This document shows, piece after piece, positions 1 to 11,428 of a DNA stretch of 64,000 bases. The notes beneath the pieces were generated by a model. The model did not search any database. It saw only the letters and a program-made list of their open reading frames with translations, and had not been told where the DNA came from. A program made the translations under genes and the position numbers. Source of the stretch: Impatiens glandulifera (Eukaryota; Streptophyta; Magnoliopsida; Ericales; Balsaminaceae); NCBI RefSeq assembly GCF_907164915.1, contig NC_061868.1:31896439-31960438 (forward strand), read 5' to 3'. Each line of letters starts with the position of its first letter. The first letter of the stretch is position 1.

Positions 1-930
1 GAGAATCTAAAAAATTTAAAATAACTAAATGAGAATAAAATGTTAAAATTATGATAAATTTGCATAAAATTAAGATTTCAATGGAGATATCCTAAAGTTT
101 TGAAATTTCTTTAGGGTGATTCCAAATAAATACTCTTTGAGTTTCATAATGATGAGTAGAGAAATAAAAAAAAAAAAAAAGACTTACAAACTATTGGAAA
201 CGGTAGTAAAATTTGTCCTTCCTCGTGTATCGGTAAACAACGTCAATTTTTATTTATTATAAGTGATAAATAACCATTTACATATGTATGATCGAAATAA
301 TGAGAAATCTATACAAATCAAGAAATGATAAATTTAAGAGTATTCTTACCTACTTAAAAAAACATATAACCAAGACAATTAATGAGTATATCAGGTTTAA
401 AATGTCTAAATTAAACTTTAATAATCCCCCATGATAGTTTTTAGTTTCTGGTATTAGTTTAATTTGCTTATTTTGATTTAGACGTAAGCTGAAATATTAT
501 TTATCTCGTGCCAATTTTAATCCCATGATGTCTGTTTTATCCTATATTTATTTTGGGAGCTCTTAATTTAATGAGCACCTATAATTAAAATGAGTTATAA
601 GTTATGCATTATGAATTGATCAAGTATTTGAAATAGATAGTGTGCACTTAAGTTAGATTATCAATTGAATTGAGCCTATTGATATCTTATTTTTGATTGG
701 AAGATGATACATATTTGTGAAGTGACATTATTTGTTTGTATAATTACTTTGCTATCTATTTTTTTTTTCTCTATAAAATCTTATGTATGGATAATTACTA
801 GAGTTTGGGTTATTTGATTCTCAATCCTAATGTGATTTTTATCTATCTAAATTATTACTTTATTTCTCTAAATTTTACAAATATAGTAAAATTAATGTAT
901 AGTGGTTCTAGGAGAATCTATATATATATA
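1..930. other. AT-rich flank, no gene seen
   Basis: Single-copy AT-rich sequence to the left of the SINE array. I see no convincing ORF, RNA gene or transposon end. It does not recur elsewhere in the window, so it probably lies outside the amplified region. Confidence 0.5.
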
Positions 931-2845
931 ATGATGCTTAATTTTGAAAATGTCTGGATTGCCGGGTCGAGAGCTATGGTTAATTTGAATATATATGTGA
1001 GAGTAAATAGATATTTGAGTCGGATTTTGGGTTGACCCGCCCATAAACTTAAATCGGTAAAAAAAAAATGCTATAGATATGTTTCGAACTCGCAACATAA
1101 CAAAACAAATACAACTCTTTAACCAACTAGGCTAATAACACTTTATATTTTAAATTCAACACCAAATTTGATGAACGCGGGATATTTTTAACTAACTAAT
1201 GCTTAATTTTGAAAATGTCTGAATTGTCGGGTCGAGAGCTATGGTTAATTTGGATATATATGTGAGAGTAAATAGATATTTGGGTCGGATTCTGGGTTGA
1301 CCTGCCCATAAACTTAAATCGGTTAAAAATAAAATTAAAAATGCTATAGGTGTATGTTTCGAACTCACAACCTAACAAAACAAGTACAACTCTTTAACTA
1401 ACTAAACTAACAACACTTTATATTATTAAATTCAACACCAAATTTGATGAATACGGGACATTTTTAACTAACTAATCTATATATATATAATAATGCTTAA
1501 TTTTGAAAATGTCTGCATTGTCGGATCGAGAACTGTGGTTAATTTGGATATATATGTGAGAGTAAATGAATATTTGTGTCAGATTCTGGATTGACCCGCC
1601 CATAAACTTAAATCGGTTAAAAATAAAATTAAAAATGCTATAGATATGTTTCAAACTCACAACATAAATAAACAAGTACAACTCTTTAACCAACTAAGCT
1701 AATAACAATTTATATTTTCAATAACCAAATTTGATGAATACGAGACATTTTTAACTAACTTATCTATATATATATATATGTATATATATGTGAGAGTAAA
1801 TGGATATTTTGGTCGGATTCTGGGTTGACCCGCCCATAAACTTAAATCGGTTAAAAATAAAATTAAAAATACTCTAGGTATGTTTCGAACTCGCAACCTA
1901 ACAAAATAAATACAACTCTTTAACCAACTAGGCTAATAACACTTTATATTTTAAATTCAACAACACCAAATTTGATGAACGCGGAACATTTTTAACTAAC
2001 TAATATATATATATATATATATAATGATGCTTAATTTTGAAAGTGTCTGGATTGCTGGGTTGAGAGCTGTGGTTAATTTGGATATATATGTGAGAGTAAA
2101 TTGATATTTGGGTCAGATTCTGGGTTGACCCGCCCATAAACTTAAATCGGTTAAAAATAAAATTAAAAATGCTATAGGAATGTTTTGAACTCGCAACTTA
2201 ACAAAACAAGTACAACTCTTTAAACAACTAGACTAATAACACTTTATATTTTAAATTCAACACAAAATTTGATGAACGCGGGACATTTTTAACTAACTAA
2301 TGCTTAACTTTGAAAGTGTATGGATTGTCGGGTCGAGAGCTGTGGTTAATTTGGATATATATGTGAGAGTAAATGGATATTTGGGTCGGATTCTGGGTTG
2401 ATCTGCCCATAAACTTAAATCGGTTAAAAATAAAATTGAAAATGCTATAGATATATTTCGAACTCGCAACATAACAAAACAAGTACAGCTATTTAACCAA
2501 CTAAACTAATAACACTTTATATTTTAAATTCAACACCAAATTTGATGAATGCGGGATATTTTTAACTAACTAATGCTTAATTTTGAAAGTGTCTAAATTG
2601 TCGGGTCGAGAGCTGTGGTTAATTTGGATATATATGTGAGAGTAAATAGATATTTGGGTCGGATTCTGGGTTGACCCGCCCATAAACTTAAATCGGTTAA
2701 AAATAAAATTAAAAATGCTATAGGTATATGTTTCGAACTCACAACCTAACAAAACAAGTATAACTCCTTAACCAACTAGACTAATAACACTTTATATTAT
2801 TAAATTCAACACCAAATTTGATGAATGCGGGACATTTTTAACTAA

Positions 2846-2880
<35 letters not shown>

Positions 2881-3286
2881 CGATGCTTAATTTTGAAAAT
2901 GTCTGCATTGTCGGATCGAGAACGATGGTTAATTTGGATATATATGTGAGAGTAAATAGATATTTGGGTCAGAATCGGGATTGACCCGCCCATAAACTTA
3001 AATCGGTTAAAAATATAATTAAAAATGCTATAGGTATGTTTCGAACTCGCAACATAACAAAACAAGTACAACTCTTTAACCAACTAAGCTAATAACACTT
3101 TATATTTTAAATTCAACACCAAATTTGATGAACGCGGAACTTTTTTAACTAATATATATATATATATATATAAATAATGATGCTTAATTTTGAAAGTGTC
3201 TGCATTACCGGGTTGAAAGCTGTGGTTAATTTGGATATATATGTGAGAGTAAATGGATATTTGGGTCGGATTCTGGGTTGATCCGC
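931..3286 (-). repeat. Tandem array of nine SINE-like monomers
   Basis: Nine head-to-tail monomers start near 931, 1199, 1493, 1785, 2028, 2299, 2571, 2883 and 3180. Each begins on the plus strand with a GCTTAATTTTGAAAGTGTCT-like motif. Unit 4 lacks its head, and unit 9 stops at about 3286 before the promoter boxes. Read on the minus strand, each full monomer starts with a tRNA-like Pol III promoter: box A-like TTAGCCTAGTTGGTT, about 30 bp, then box B-like GAGTTCGAAAC. Roughly 150 bp of body follow, ending near a TA-rich tail. About 60 bp of linker (…AACACCAAATTTGATGAA…) separate monomers, and some junctions carry (TA)n. This is the architecture of a tRNA-derived plant SINE, but arranged as a satellite. 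The family was not identified by name. Confidence 0.7.
1081..1135 (-). promoter_or_regulatory. Pol III box A/B pair, SINE unit 1
   Basis: Minus strand: box A-like TTAGCCTAGTTGGTT at 1135-1121 and box B-like GAGTTCGAAAC at 1091-1081. Spacing fits an internal tRNA-type promoter. Equivalent pairs, given as box B then box A in plus coordinates, lie at 1356-1366/1396-1410, 1648-1658/1688-1702 (box B changed to GAGTTTGAAAC), 1882-1892/1922-1936, 2182-2192/2222-2236 (box B mutated), 2455-2465/2495-2509, 2730-2740/2770-2784 and 3038-3048/3078-3092. Confidence 0.6.
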
Positions 3287-5259
3287 CGGTTTTGATCATG
3301 GGGTTAATTATTTTGATTTTATTTATTTAAAAATAAATTAAAATAATTATTTTAATTTTTTAAATTTGTGTATGAGTTAGATATATAACAAGACCAATCA
3401 TATACAAACATATCAAGCCAAACGAACTTTAGCACACAATGGAGGAGTAACCATATGATTTATGGTGCAATAGAGATGGGATGGGCTGACTAAATAAAAA
3501 AAAATTACATTCTCTTACCAAATGAAACAAAATGTAAATTACATTATAATTTGGTTTGCACATTTTATCTATTTTTAATTAATATTGTTCCTTTGTGATG
3601 GTTTGTTGTATGGGCTTTCCATTATAATATTGGTATGCAGTCTTTAAAATTGAATGTATTTTTTTGGTAGCATGTTGAAAAAAATGAAGAATTGATCGTG
3701 GGAATTAAGAATGGAAATTATAGAAAGAAAAAATTCAATTATCTGTAATTGTTAGCTTTCAAAAAGGACAAGATATTATGCAGTCCTAAAATGAATAAAA
3801 TTATGGTAACATTTAAAAGTCGGAACACATTATCTGAATTTCAGTTTTACTAATTATCTTTTATATTATTGTCAAATCATTTAAAATATAGTTAATTTTT
3901 TATTATTATGTATGCACCATATGAAACCAAAATGTGTGACATTTCAAAATTAGTCCAATTTTCTTAAAACGGAGTAGGTTATATTATAAAAGAGAGGATG
4001 TTATATAAAATTAAAGTAACTTACAAATTTTGGTATATGTGTGCTTAGTTATTTCTTTTGGTTATGTGTTTGTAATTGTTATGTTAACTATAATTGTATG
4101 AGTTTTATGATGCACGTGTCTCAGTACATATTTCAACAATTGAGTGTAATGCTTTATGAAGTTTGATTTGGTCATGATGTAGAGTAAATGTGATAAGTAT
4201 AACATTTTATTAAAAGGTAATAATTGTAGTAGAACCGTATGATAATTTATAGTTGCAATATCCTATAATTTTCATATTCGATTCTTTCAAAAGCGTCACT
4301 AGAGTACATTGAATTGGAATGATATTAGCGTATAGGCTCAAAGATATATTATATTACATAGCGTGTTAATATAAAATTAAATTTGATTTGATCTATTTTA
4401 TTATTAATTATTTATTTTTCTATTTTGTGTTGTTATTAGTGTTAAATTAAAGGTAATATAAAGTTTTATAATTAATTTTGAATTTAAGTTAATTTTATTG
4501 TAGTTTCGAGATATGTTCTTTCGATGGTGATATGTGCCTGAATAGTCAAATTTTTATTTAGTTATGTTGTTATGATTGATGCTTAAAGAAATCAATGCGT
4601 TTATGAATTGTGTTTATATTATTATTAGTAATTTGAAGAATATAATTTGATGTAGAAGATTTATAAAATATGTTTTAGCATTAATGACAATGTGTTTAAA
4701 GTTTAATTTGAATATATTTTATGATAATAGATGATTGATTATTCTCTTTTATTTTAGTTATATTTTGGTTGTATTTTTTTATAATGAATGATTGATTATA
4801 TTATTTGTTTAAGATATATATTTTGAATTTGTTTTTGTTTTATATTTAGTTTTATAATATTTTATTTGAATATAATATAAAAAAATTATAATTATAATAT
4901 ATTAAAAAATTAAATTTTGTGTAGATATCCCATAAATAAATTGTGGTGAACAAATACTAGGAATGAATGTTAAAAATAATTATAAAAGATTTATTATTAT
5001 GAAAAAAAATTCTTCAACATTTTTGGCACATAGTAAATGAACTCTCTAAACAAATTTGTGAAAATTATTCATATGAAAAAATATCGCAAGTTATATATTT
5101 GTCACAAATTGTGTTAATAATTTTGTCACAAATACGCTTTCTCTTATAGTAAATGAACTCCCTAAACAAATTCAAATGATAAGAAAGATTCCAAGATCAA
5201 AATTTAGTGGTGTTAGTCAAATTATGATAGCTTCTTATATTAATATTATATATATATAT
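3287..5259. repeat. Block d, unit I: AT-rich noncoding repeat
   Basis: Joins the last partial SINE abruptly at about 3287 and is homologous to 15136-17160, 32246-34250 and 50993-53025. It contains only short ORFs that do not stay open between copies, so I do not call a gene. Base 4512 is the left edge of the segment repeated at 40382. Function unknown; probably decayed transposon or intergenic sequence. Confidence 0.5.
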
Positions 5260-5438
5260 GAGTAATGATATACAGCACCCTTATACAGCACCTTCACACA
5301 ATACCTACCTTATTTGGAAAAAAGAAAAAATATATCTTATAAAAATACAAGAGAGAGAAAAATATTTTCTCTTTCTTTCCAAATGAGGTAGGTGCTATGC
5401 GAAGATGTTGTATAAGGGTGCTGTATATATCATTACTC
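5260..5438. mobile_element. MITE family 1, 179 bp
   Basis: Snap-back element. Its left end, GAGTAATGATATACAGCACC, is mirrored by its right end, which reads ...GGGTGCTGTATATATCATTACTC. The long inverted repeats extend inward through TTATACAGCACCTTC, and the centre is rich in GAGA/TTTCTCTTTC. It has no coding capacity and is flanked by TA-rich DNA, so the exact target duplication is obscured. Superfamily not assigned. Confidence 0.75.
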
Positions 5439-5797
5439 TCTCTCTATATATATATTAAAAATCTCTATAAATTAGTAATGTTAGGACCGAGATATTTTAA
5501 AAATTTAGCGAAATATAAATTAATAATTTATTAATTTAAAGAGGTTTTACGTATTATCTTTAAATTCTCAAGTCCAATATACTGGTTACAATGTATATTA
5601 GTTAGAGATAAGAAATAAATTATAAAAGCAAGTATAGAATGTATGTTGGGTTAAATTAAACAGAAAAGAGAAAATTAATTAAAAAAAAAATAATTAACGT
5701 AAAATAATTTGCACAACATAATTTTGATGATATGGTTTGAACAAAACTAAGTTGGAATATCTATTTTATGCAGGCACAAATCTAAAGGATTATATTA

Positions 5798-6335
5798 CTT
5801 CAGACGTGGTCTGAAGTAGGCGTTTATAGACGTCTTGCTACTTCAGACAGAGTATACAGTGCGCGAGTAGACGTCGTCTAACCTCCTTTAGACGTGGTCT
5901 AAAGGAAAACGTAGTTAGACGCGGTCTAAAGAAGAAGCCCAGTTAGATGCGGTCTAACTCCTTTACACGTGGTCTAAAGGAGAAGCATAGTTAGACGCGG
6001 TCTAACTCCTTTAAACGTGGTCTAAAGGGAAGCGCAGTTAGACACGGTCTAACTACTTTAGATGCGGTCTAAAGGAGAAGCGCAGTTAAACGCAGTCTAA
6101 CTCCTTTAGACGTGGTCTAAAGGGAAACGTAGGTAGACGTAGTCTAACTCCTTTAGACGCGGTCTAACTCATTTAGACGTGGTCTAAAGGAGAAGCGCAG
6201 TTAGACGTCGTCTAACTTCCTTAGACGCGGTCTAAGAAAGAAGCGTAGTTAGACGTCGTCTAACCTTCTTACATGCGGTCTAAAGAAGAAGCACAGTTAG
6301 ACGTCATCTAACTCCTTCTTAGACGCGGTCTGAAG
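5798..6335. repeat. Palindromic minisatellite in LTR (copy 1)
   Basis: About 21 dyads in 540 bp, alternating GTTAGACGCGGTCTAAC and TTTAGACGTGGTCTAAAG types, with mean spacing near 26 bp. The first is CTTCAGACGTGGTCTGAAG, 8-bp arms around GTG. CpG-rich in an otherwise AT-rich region. Position upstream of the TATA box suggests a U3 enhancer-like array. Confidence 0.85.
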
Positions 6336-6639
6336 AAGAACGTCTGATGCCTTGCTTTAACAGCCGTCTGAAGAAAGCATCCGTCTAACTACGTATTCAC
6401 TCAGCTCATCTACAGTTACCATTTTTAATAGTTTGACACTCATCTCCAACAACGAATGAACAAGTGCCATGTATCTTTCCAATACAAGACAATATATGAG
6501 GATATTCGACGCACTACATGTCTGGTACGACCATGATTCCTATGCTCAGAGTCTGATGTACTGTCATACTATAGGCGGTCATTCAACGGACACATGCCAC
6601 ATGTCCACAAAGAAGATTCGATCGTTGGTGCACTTCAAG

Positions 6640-6647
6640 TATAAATA
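6640..6647 (+). promoter_or_regulatory. TATA box of LTR copy 1
   Basis: TATAAATA about 305 bp downstream of the palindromic array. A CT-rich, leader-like sequence follows. Consistent with the U3/R promoter of an LTR. Confidence 0.6.
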
Positions 6648-7049
6648 GAAGCCCAAGGACAACAGACAAACCTCTCCATCTCTTAGTTACTCGATTCACA
6701 AGTTATCAAGTTGCTTAAGCTCTCTCTTTGATTATTCAAATCTCTAAAGCTCAAGCACAAATTACCCACTATCTAGTTGTGATCATATTGTAAAACATAT
6801 ACTATCTTTTTTGTGTGAAATCTCAATGTTTTAAGTTGAACAGAGGGTGTTCTGTTTAACAGAGAGTTAGTTAGAAGTTCAGAAGCGGGCGGTTGTTAAA
6901 TCATGTGGTTTCTGACAAGGTTTGTGTAGTGTGTTCTACAGCGATCAAAGTCTTCTAGTGAATATCCTTCCGTTTGTGAAAAAGGGATGACGTAGGAGTT
7001 TTATCTAAACAATATTAGAATTTAGAAGGATGAAGTTAGTTTTATCTAA

Positions 7050-7130
7050 ACAAGAAGACAATGCCCCAACTCTTAAGTGCAACGAGGACATTTAAAGATG
7101 AACTTAATATAAATTTGAAGTTCAAAAATA
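7050..7130 (+). pseudogene. Pogo-like transposase C-terminal stub
   Basis: Matches the last part of the longer transposase remnant in units II and III (nucleotides encoding LLQYKKTMPQLLSAMRKF-like residues). Here it is preceded by the deletion junction, and no reading frame of useful length remains. Confidence 0.45.
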
Positions 7131-7370
7131 AAAGTGACTATAAATTCATCTTTTGCTATACAATATTAGAATTTAGAATCTCTTAATAATTATGAATTTA
7201 TAATTTCATTGGACCAATATATATACACTCGAATTTCAAAAAGTTATTATCTTATTATTTTATCGTTTGATGTCCAATTTTGTACTGGTCCCGAGTTAGG
7301 ACTGGACAAATTATTAATTTTATCGAGGTTATTAATTTATCGAGTCTTAATTTATAGAGGTTTTACGGTA

Positions 7371-7971
7371 TATATATAATTAATTAATTAATCAATGTTT
7401 TTATCATAATTGTTTTAAAATAATTATCTCACTATGTAATTCAAACTATAATAGTGTCTTTAAAATAAAAGTCACCATTTGATTCTCACTAATAAATCTT
7501 AAATTGAAGTGGATGTATGGTTGTGAAGGATGATGCTAGTTTTCTACATTAAAAAATTAATTTAAGATCATTATTTTTGTATAACTTTTTTTTAATTATT
7601 AAATTATTTTTAAATATTTAGTGCTTGATTTTTTTATATTAATAAAAAAAATTTACACTATAAATTTAATTAAGAGATTAAATATCACGAGTTTAATTCT
7701 CACTAAAAATATTTTAATGTGGAGTAGGGTCATGCTCATTACTAAGGGTTATATTAGCTTCTCAAATTAACAAAATTTACATTATTTGCTAATTTTAAAT
7801 TTTAACTCATAAATATGGAAGAGATATTTAATTGATTATTTTAAATTTTGAAGTTAATGAGAAATTTATTCTAGATTTTTTATTAGTAAAACGAGGATCG
7901 TCTACGTCACACGTAATATTGGCCAACAAAAGTGCACTACGTAACTTTTAGTTTTGGAGAAAGAGATTTAG

Positions 7972-8013
<42 letters not shown>

Positions 8014-9264
8014 TTTTCCTAGGATTTCGTAGTTGCCGCCTCATTCACCTATTGATCTGCAAGAAGAGTCAATCTATCTTTTTCTATTGGACCTTACCAA
8101 TATCATTCCATAAATTGGAAAAGAACCAAGGAGTCGATGAATATTCACCCTTTGTCATAGGTCCTAGCATCTAGGGCTCCGCACCTAGTTGATCTTGGGA
8201 TTGAAGAGGTACGTTTGTGCTTTATATAGATGTTTCTATGGTGGTTGGATCTAGTTTTGTGTTCAAGAGAAGAGATACCCATAATATTGGTTTTCTTGAT
8301 ATCAGTTACCATTTCATGTTGATTCATTAAGATGTTGAGTGTTTTTGTTAATTAATTTTGGAAGAATATTTTTTTTTATTTTTGATTGGTGTTGTTAGAG
8401 GTCTGCATGTCATCATGCTACAAAAGAGATAATTGGATATAATTGCTGAGTAACTTGATCCATTGTTACAAATGAGTTAATTGGTTAAATGAAGATGGAT
8501 CTAGAGTTACTTGACTGTATAATTGATGATTGATTACATGGGTCTTTGGCTACAAGAGGGTTAATTAGGTAATTGTAGTTTTTTCTACAAAGGGTACATG
8601 TTTATGGGGATAGAAATGTCTACATAGTTACAAAAGAAATAATTGGATACAATTGTAAAAGAGTTACTCGGTAAATATGTTACAAATAGGTTACTTGGTT
8701 AATTGAATTAATTATCTAGGGTTGTTGGGCTATTATAGATCTTGATTATCTAGGGTTGCTTGGCTATTATAGATCTTGATTATATAGGGTCTTTGGCTAT
8801 AGCAGGGTTAATTGAGTTACAAAAAGTGTACTTAGTTTTTTGTCTAAAAAAAGTATATGCTTAAGGGAGTTACAAAGGGGCTTCTTGTCATCATGGCTAC
8901 AAAAGGGATAATTTTATACAATTACAAACGAAAGTTACCATATCAATTGGTTACAAAAGATTTGGTTAATTGAATATAGAGAGTTACTTGGCTGTATTTT
9001 TTATTTGACGAGGTCTTTGGCTACAAAAGTGTTAAGATTTACCACCTTTATGATCCATGGGGTTTGAAGTGATTAGTTAATCTTTGGAATATTTTTTTTT
9101 TATCATTTATGTACATTTTATTATTATCAAAATAAATAAATAAAAGTTGTGTTTGAGTTACAGTATATCATAAAAAAATTATTTAAAAAAAAAAATCCGA
9201 TTTATAAAAAAAAATACTTGTGAATTTAAAAAAGATGAGTAAGGGCGGTTCATAATATTATGTT
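7371..9264. repeat. Block f, unit I: gene-start-like fragment plus minisatellite
   Basis: The first part is AT-rich. Near 7900-8210 lies sequence resembling the start of a plant gene: ACGT motifs, a TA run, CTAGGATTTCG (a mutated telo-box), then GAAGAGGTACGT where other copies have a consensus splice donor. Bases 8401-9040 are a diverged minisatellite with recurring TTGGCTACAAAAG…TTAATTG phrases. It includes about 34-bp direct repeats at 8710-8806 (TCTAGGGTTGTTGGGCTATT and variants). No ORF is supported. Confidence 0.5.
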
Positions 9265-9441
9265 GAGTAATGATACATACAACACCTTTATACAGCACTT
9301 TCACACAGCACCTACCTCATTTGGAAAGAAAGAGAAAATATATTTTATAAAAAAAGAGAGAAAAATATTTTCTCTTTCTTTCCAAATGAGGTAGGTACTA
9401 TGCGAATGTGTTGTATAAGGGTGCTTTATATATCATTACTC
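9265..9441. mobile_element. MITE family 1, 177 bp
   Basis: GAGTAATGATACATACAACA at the left, TATATATCATTACTC at the right. It sits exactly where unit I jumps from block f to block a, i.e. where the MADS gene is missing compared with the other units. Confidence 0.75.
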
Positions 9442-9507
9442 ATATATATAAATTTCTCTATCTTAATTTGGCTAAAAAAATAATAAAATTTAGCTATTTA
9501 CTCTACC

Positions 9508-10237
9508 TCATATATATTTTTTTTCAAAACGAAATTTTACGTCATTATCTCTCACATTCTCTCTCAATATTGGCGATAAACGTTTAAGTTTGTCGAGGAG
9601 CCAGATGTAGAGAGTTAAACGTGAGCCTCTTTTTCTCATAGTAGAAATTAGGCATGAGTTGTTCAAACTCATTAGCGTTTCAGCCAGAATGATACCTGAG
9701 GGGTCTTTGTTTCTCCTACGCACATGTGGTATGCTACCTCCATGATTCTTGAGAAGGGATTACCATTTGCTGGTGTTAGGAAGAAATGAGCTAGTAGAAT
9801 CATTATTGTTATCATGGATGATCCTAAAGCCAATGGAATTTCTCCATTCCTTACTTCCATCTTGTCCATGTTTAGAAGTCAATATATGTCTTTGTCAGGA
9901 TAATATCGGATGTTACTTTAGAGTATTTGTACTCCTCTTGCAAGAGCTTCATTAATGACATTAATTCTACAAATGGTTTCAAATGCATAATGTTCTTGTT
10001 GTCCATCATTAGGATAACTCGGAATTCTTCTATGGTCGGACACATGTGTCTTTCTCCCATGAAGTAGGCCCTTTTTACTAGGTTCCACCTTCTATGTATT
10101 TCCATCATGAAGGTTGAGTTTATCTCAAACTTTATGAACCTCATGATAAGAATGAGTCCATAGGATCTATAGTTCCACTCGTTTTCATGGAAAGCATCAA
10201 TCCATTGAACTATCGCGATATCTGTTAGCATGGACAT
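9508..10237 (-). pseudogene. DUF7745-like gene remnant
   Basis: Minus-strand frames read in sequence. The 10237-9872 part is open for 121 codons and includes HMCPTIEEFRVIL. After stops and frame shifts a second part (9869-9530) reads RRRNKDPSGIILAETLMSLN, then STMRKRGSRLTLYIW. These match, in order, the PTIEEY..LL and P..I.AET.RSLN.CR..G.GR…LL..W patterns of plant DUF7745 proteins, which often neighbour retrotransposon gag-like genes. Broken by at least one stop and frame changes, so not functional. The same remnant recurs at 26040, 45363 and, as a stub, 62030. Assignment rests on remembered family patterns, not a search. Confidence 0.45.
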
Positions 10238-11147
10238 CGTCTGTGATTAAAATTCAAAACATTTACTAAAATGCATTTGTTTTGAAAGGAAGGAAACATG
10301 TTTGAGATGTTCACCTAGATTGTACATGCATATACATAATACATATATAGTAGTCATGTAAAGGTTGTAGAGACGAGATTTTGGTTGTCTAGGCACGAAA
10401 AATAACATGATTGGTGTTAGTAAACATGTTTTTTGTTCTAAGGGGAATCATAAGAGAGTATTATTCGCCGATAGTGGATGGGTAAAACATCCACCATAAA
10501 CTAGGGACAATTGAGAATTTTCCCCCATCTCCACAATGTCTACATCCTATCGGACAACTCATTGCCAAAAGGTGGGGTTGATCCCGTGCATTCTAGTTTT
10601 TACTTTCGCAACATCACTCGTTTTGTAACAAGTTGTCATTCATCATTGACAATCTTTGGACATATGTGTAGAAGTATCAATCTCAATCGTGTACTTCTTT
10701 GCAAGTAAGAAGAGGGTGATTTATTATTTACATGTAAAAGCTTTAAATAGGGTAAAACATATGTATCTCTTAGGTGTTGTACCTTTCAAGATAGATCTAT
10801 TAAATTGAAAACGTGATCCAAACGTTTCAAAAGCCAAGTTTATATTTTAGAGTTAAACACTTAATCCCTAGTAGACTTGCCAAAAAGTTGTAAACCCCGG
10901 AAAAACCTTTAAGTTTCAGTTCCGCTGAAAGCTCAAGTTTCGAGATTCAAGAATTTCAACCTCGGTTTGCGTATTAGGAATCCTTTTTTAAATTAAAATA
11001 TTGTTTTTAAAAGATTTTCAAATGATTATTGACAGCTTATGTAATTAATTAAAATAATTAATTTGGGGGTTCAATTTTAAATAATCCGAAAATTTCCGGT
11101 AATTAAATTACAATTTGATTTTTTTAGAAATTCATTAATTAAATTAT
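10238..11147. other. Unit II spacer with gypsy-LTR-like relic
   Basis: Bases 10238-10860 hold no convincing gene; a plus-strand ORF at 10511-10708 survives in copies but resembles nothing known to me. From about 10860 the sequence (AAACCTTTAAGTTTCAG…) is a diverged duplicate of 12930-13140. With its downstream AGAGTTGCCAATTGATTTTT it recalls the LTR start of Tat/Ogre-type Ty3-gypsy elements. That comparison is tentative. Confidence 0.35.
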
Positions 11148-11302
11148 GAGAAATGATTGGAAGAGGAAATGACGTGACACAATCTGATTATCCAGAAAAT
11201 AACAAAATCTATCTCTCTTCTCTCTCCTTACTCCTCACCCTTTATCCTTTTAAATTAATTAACACATCATTCTCTTCCCCAAATTCTCTCTCCCTATTAC
11301 TC
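11148..11302. mobile_element. MITE family 2, 155 bp
   Basis: Left end GAGAAATGATTGGAAGAGGA; the right end CTCTCCCTATTACTC is its imperfect reverse complement. The diverged duplicate of the flanks near 13140 joins without this segment, which supports an insertion. Confidence 0.6.
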
Positions 11303-11428
11303 CTCTTAAATTAATTAAACTTAATTAATTTAAAATATTATTTATTTTGAAATAGAGTTGCCAATTGATTTTTGAATATGGTATATTAAAGAGCTCCAAA
11401 ATGTTTAATGATTTATATCAATATTAAT

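Larger units (their letters stand above)
5644..7008 (+). mobile_element. Copia-type LTR, 3'-truncated (unit I)
   Basis: Starts TGTTGGGTTAAATTAAAC directly after ATGTA, as in the complete LTRs of units II and III. It keeps the palindrome array and the TATA box. It stops after GGAGTTTTATCT, so U5 and the right ATGTA are missing. The breakpoint carries 19 bp of filler copied from nearby (see findings). Confidence 0.75.
5455..7370 (+). mobile_element. Pogo/Lemi1-like element, unit I (deleted)
   Basis: The left terminus ATCTCTATAAATTAGTAATG and the right terminus, whose reverse complement is TAAAACCTCTATAAATTAAG, match the AAACCTCTATAAATTA ends of plant pogo-type (Emigrant/Lemi1) elements. Inside are a truncated LTR and a stub of the transposase C-terminus. 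It is non-autonomous. TA-rich flanks fit TA target preference but prevent exact boundary calls. Confidence 0.6.

Noticed and set aside
1091..1121. tRNA genes at the box A/B motifs
   Set aside because: Only the promoter boxes are tRNA-like; no acceptor, anticodon or T stem can be folded around them.
892..3299. Series of 60-81-codon minus-strand ORFs, all reading RFKFMGGSTQNPTQISIYSHI-like
   Set aside because: They are one frame through the SINE-like monomers, repeated because the DNA repeats. They lie inside a Pol III-type sequence and have no independent support as proteins.
5798..6335. CRISPR-like array of regularly spaced palindromic repeats
   Set aside because: Host is a plant, repeats are contiguous dyads without unique spacers, and they sit inside an LTR upstream of a TATA box.
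8021..8030. Telomeric repeat or interstitial telomere
   Set aside because: Only single AGGGTTT-like units occur, in a promoter-like setting; no tandem TTTAGGG.
8145..8327. 60-codon minus-strand ORF repeated at 44004, 20527 and 56406
   Set aside because: Antisense to the gene-start-like fragment, with indels in some copies and no recognisable domain.
10511..10708. 65-codon ORF conserved at 26932 and 46365
   Set aside because: Differences between copies do not favour synonymous sites in any obvious way, there is no domain, and it lies opposite the strand of the neighbouring remnant.
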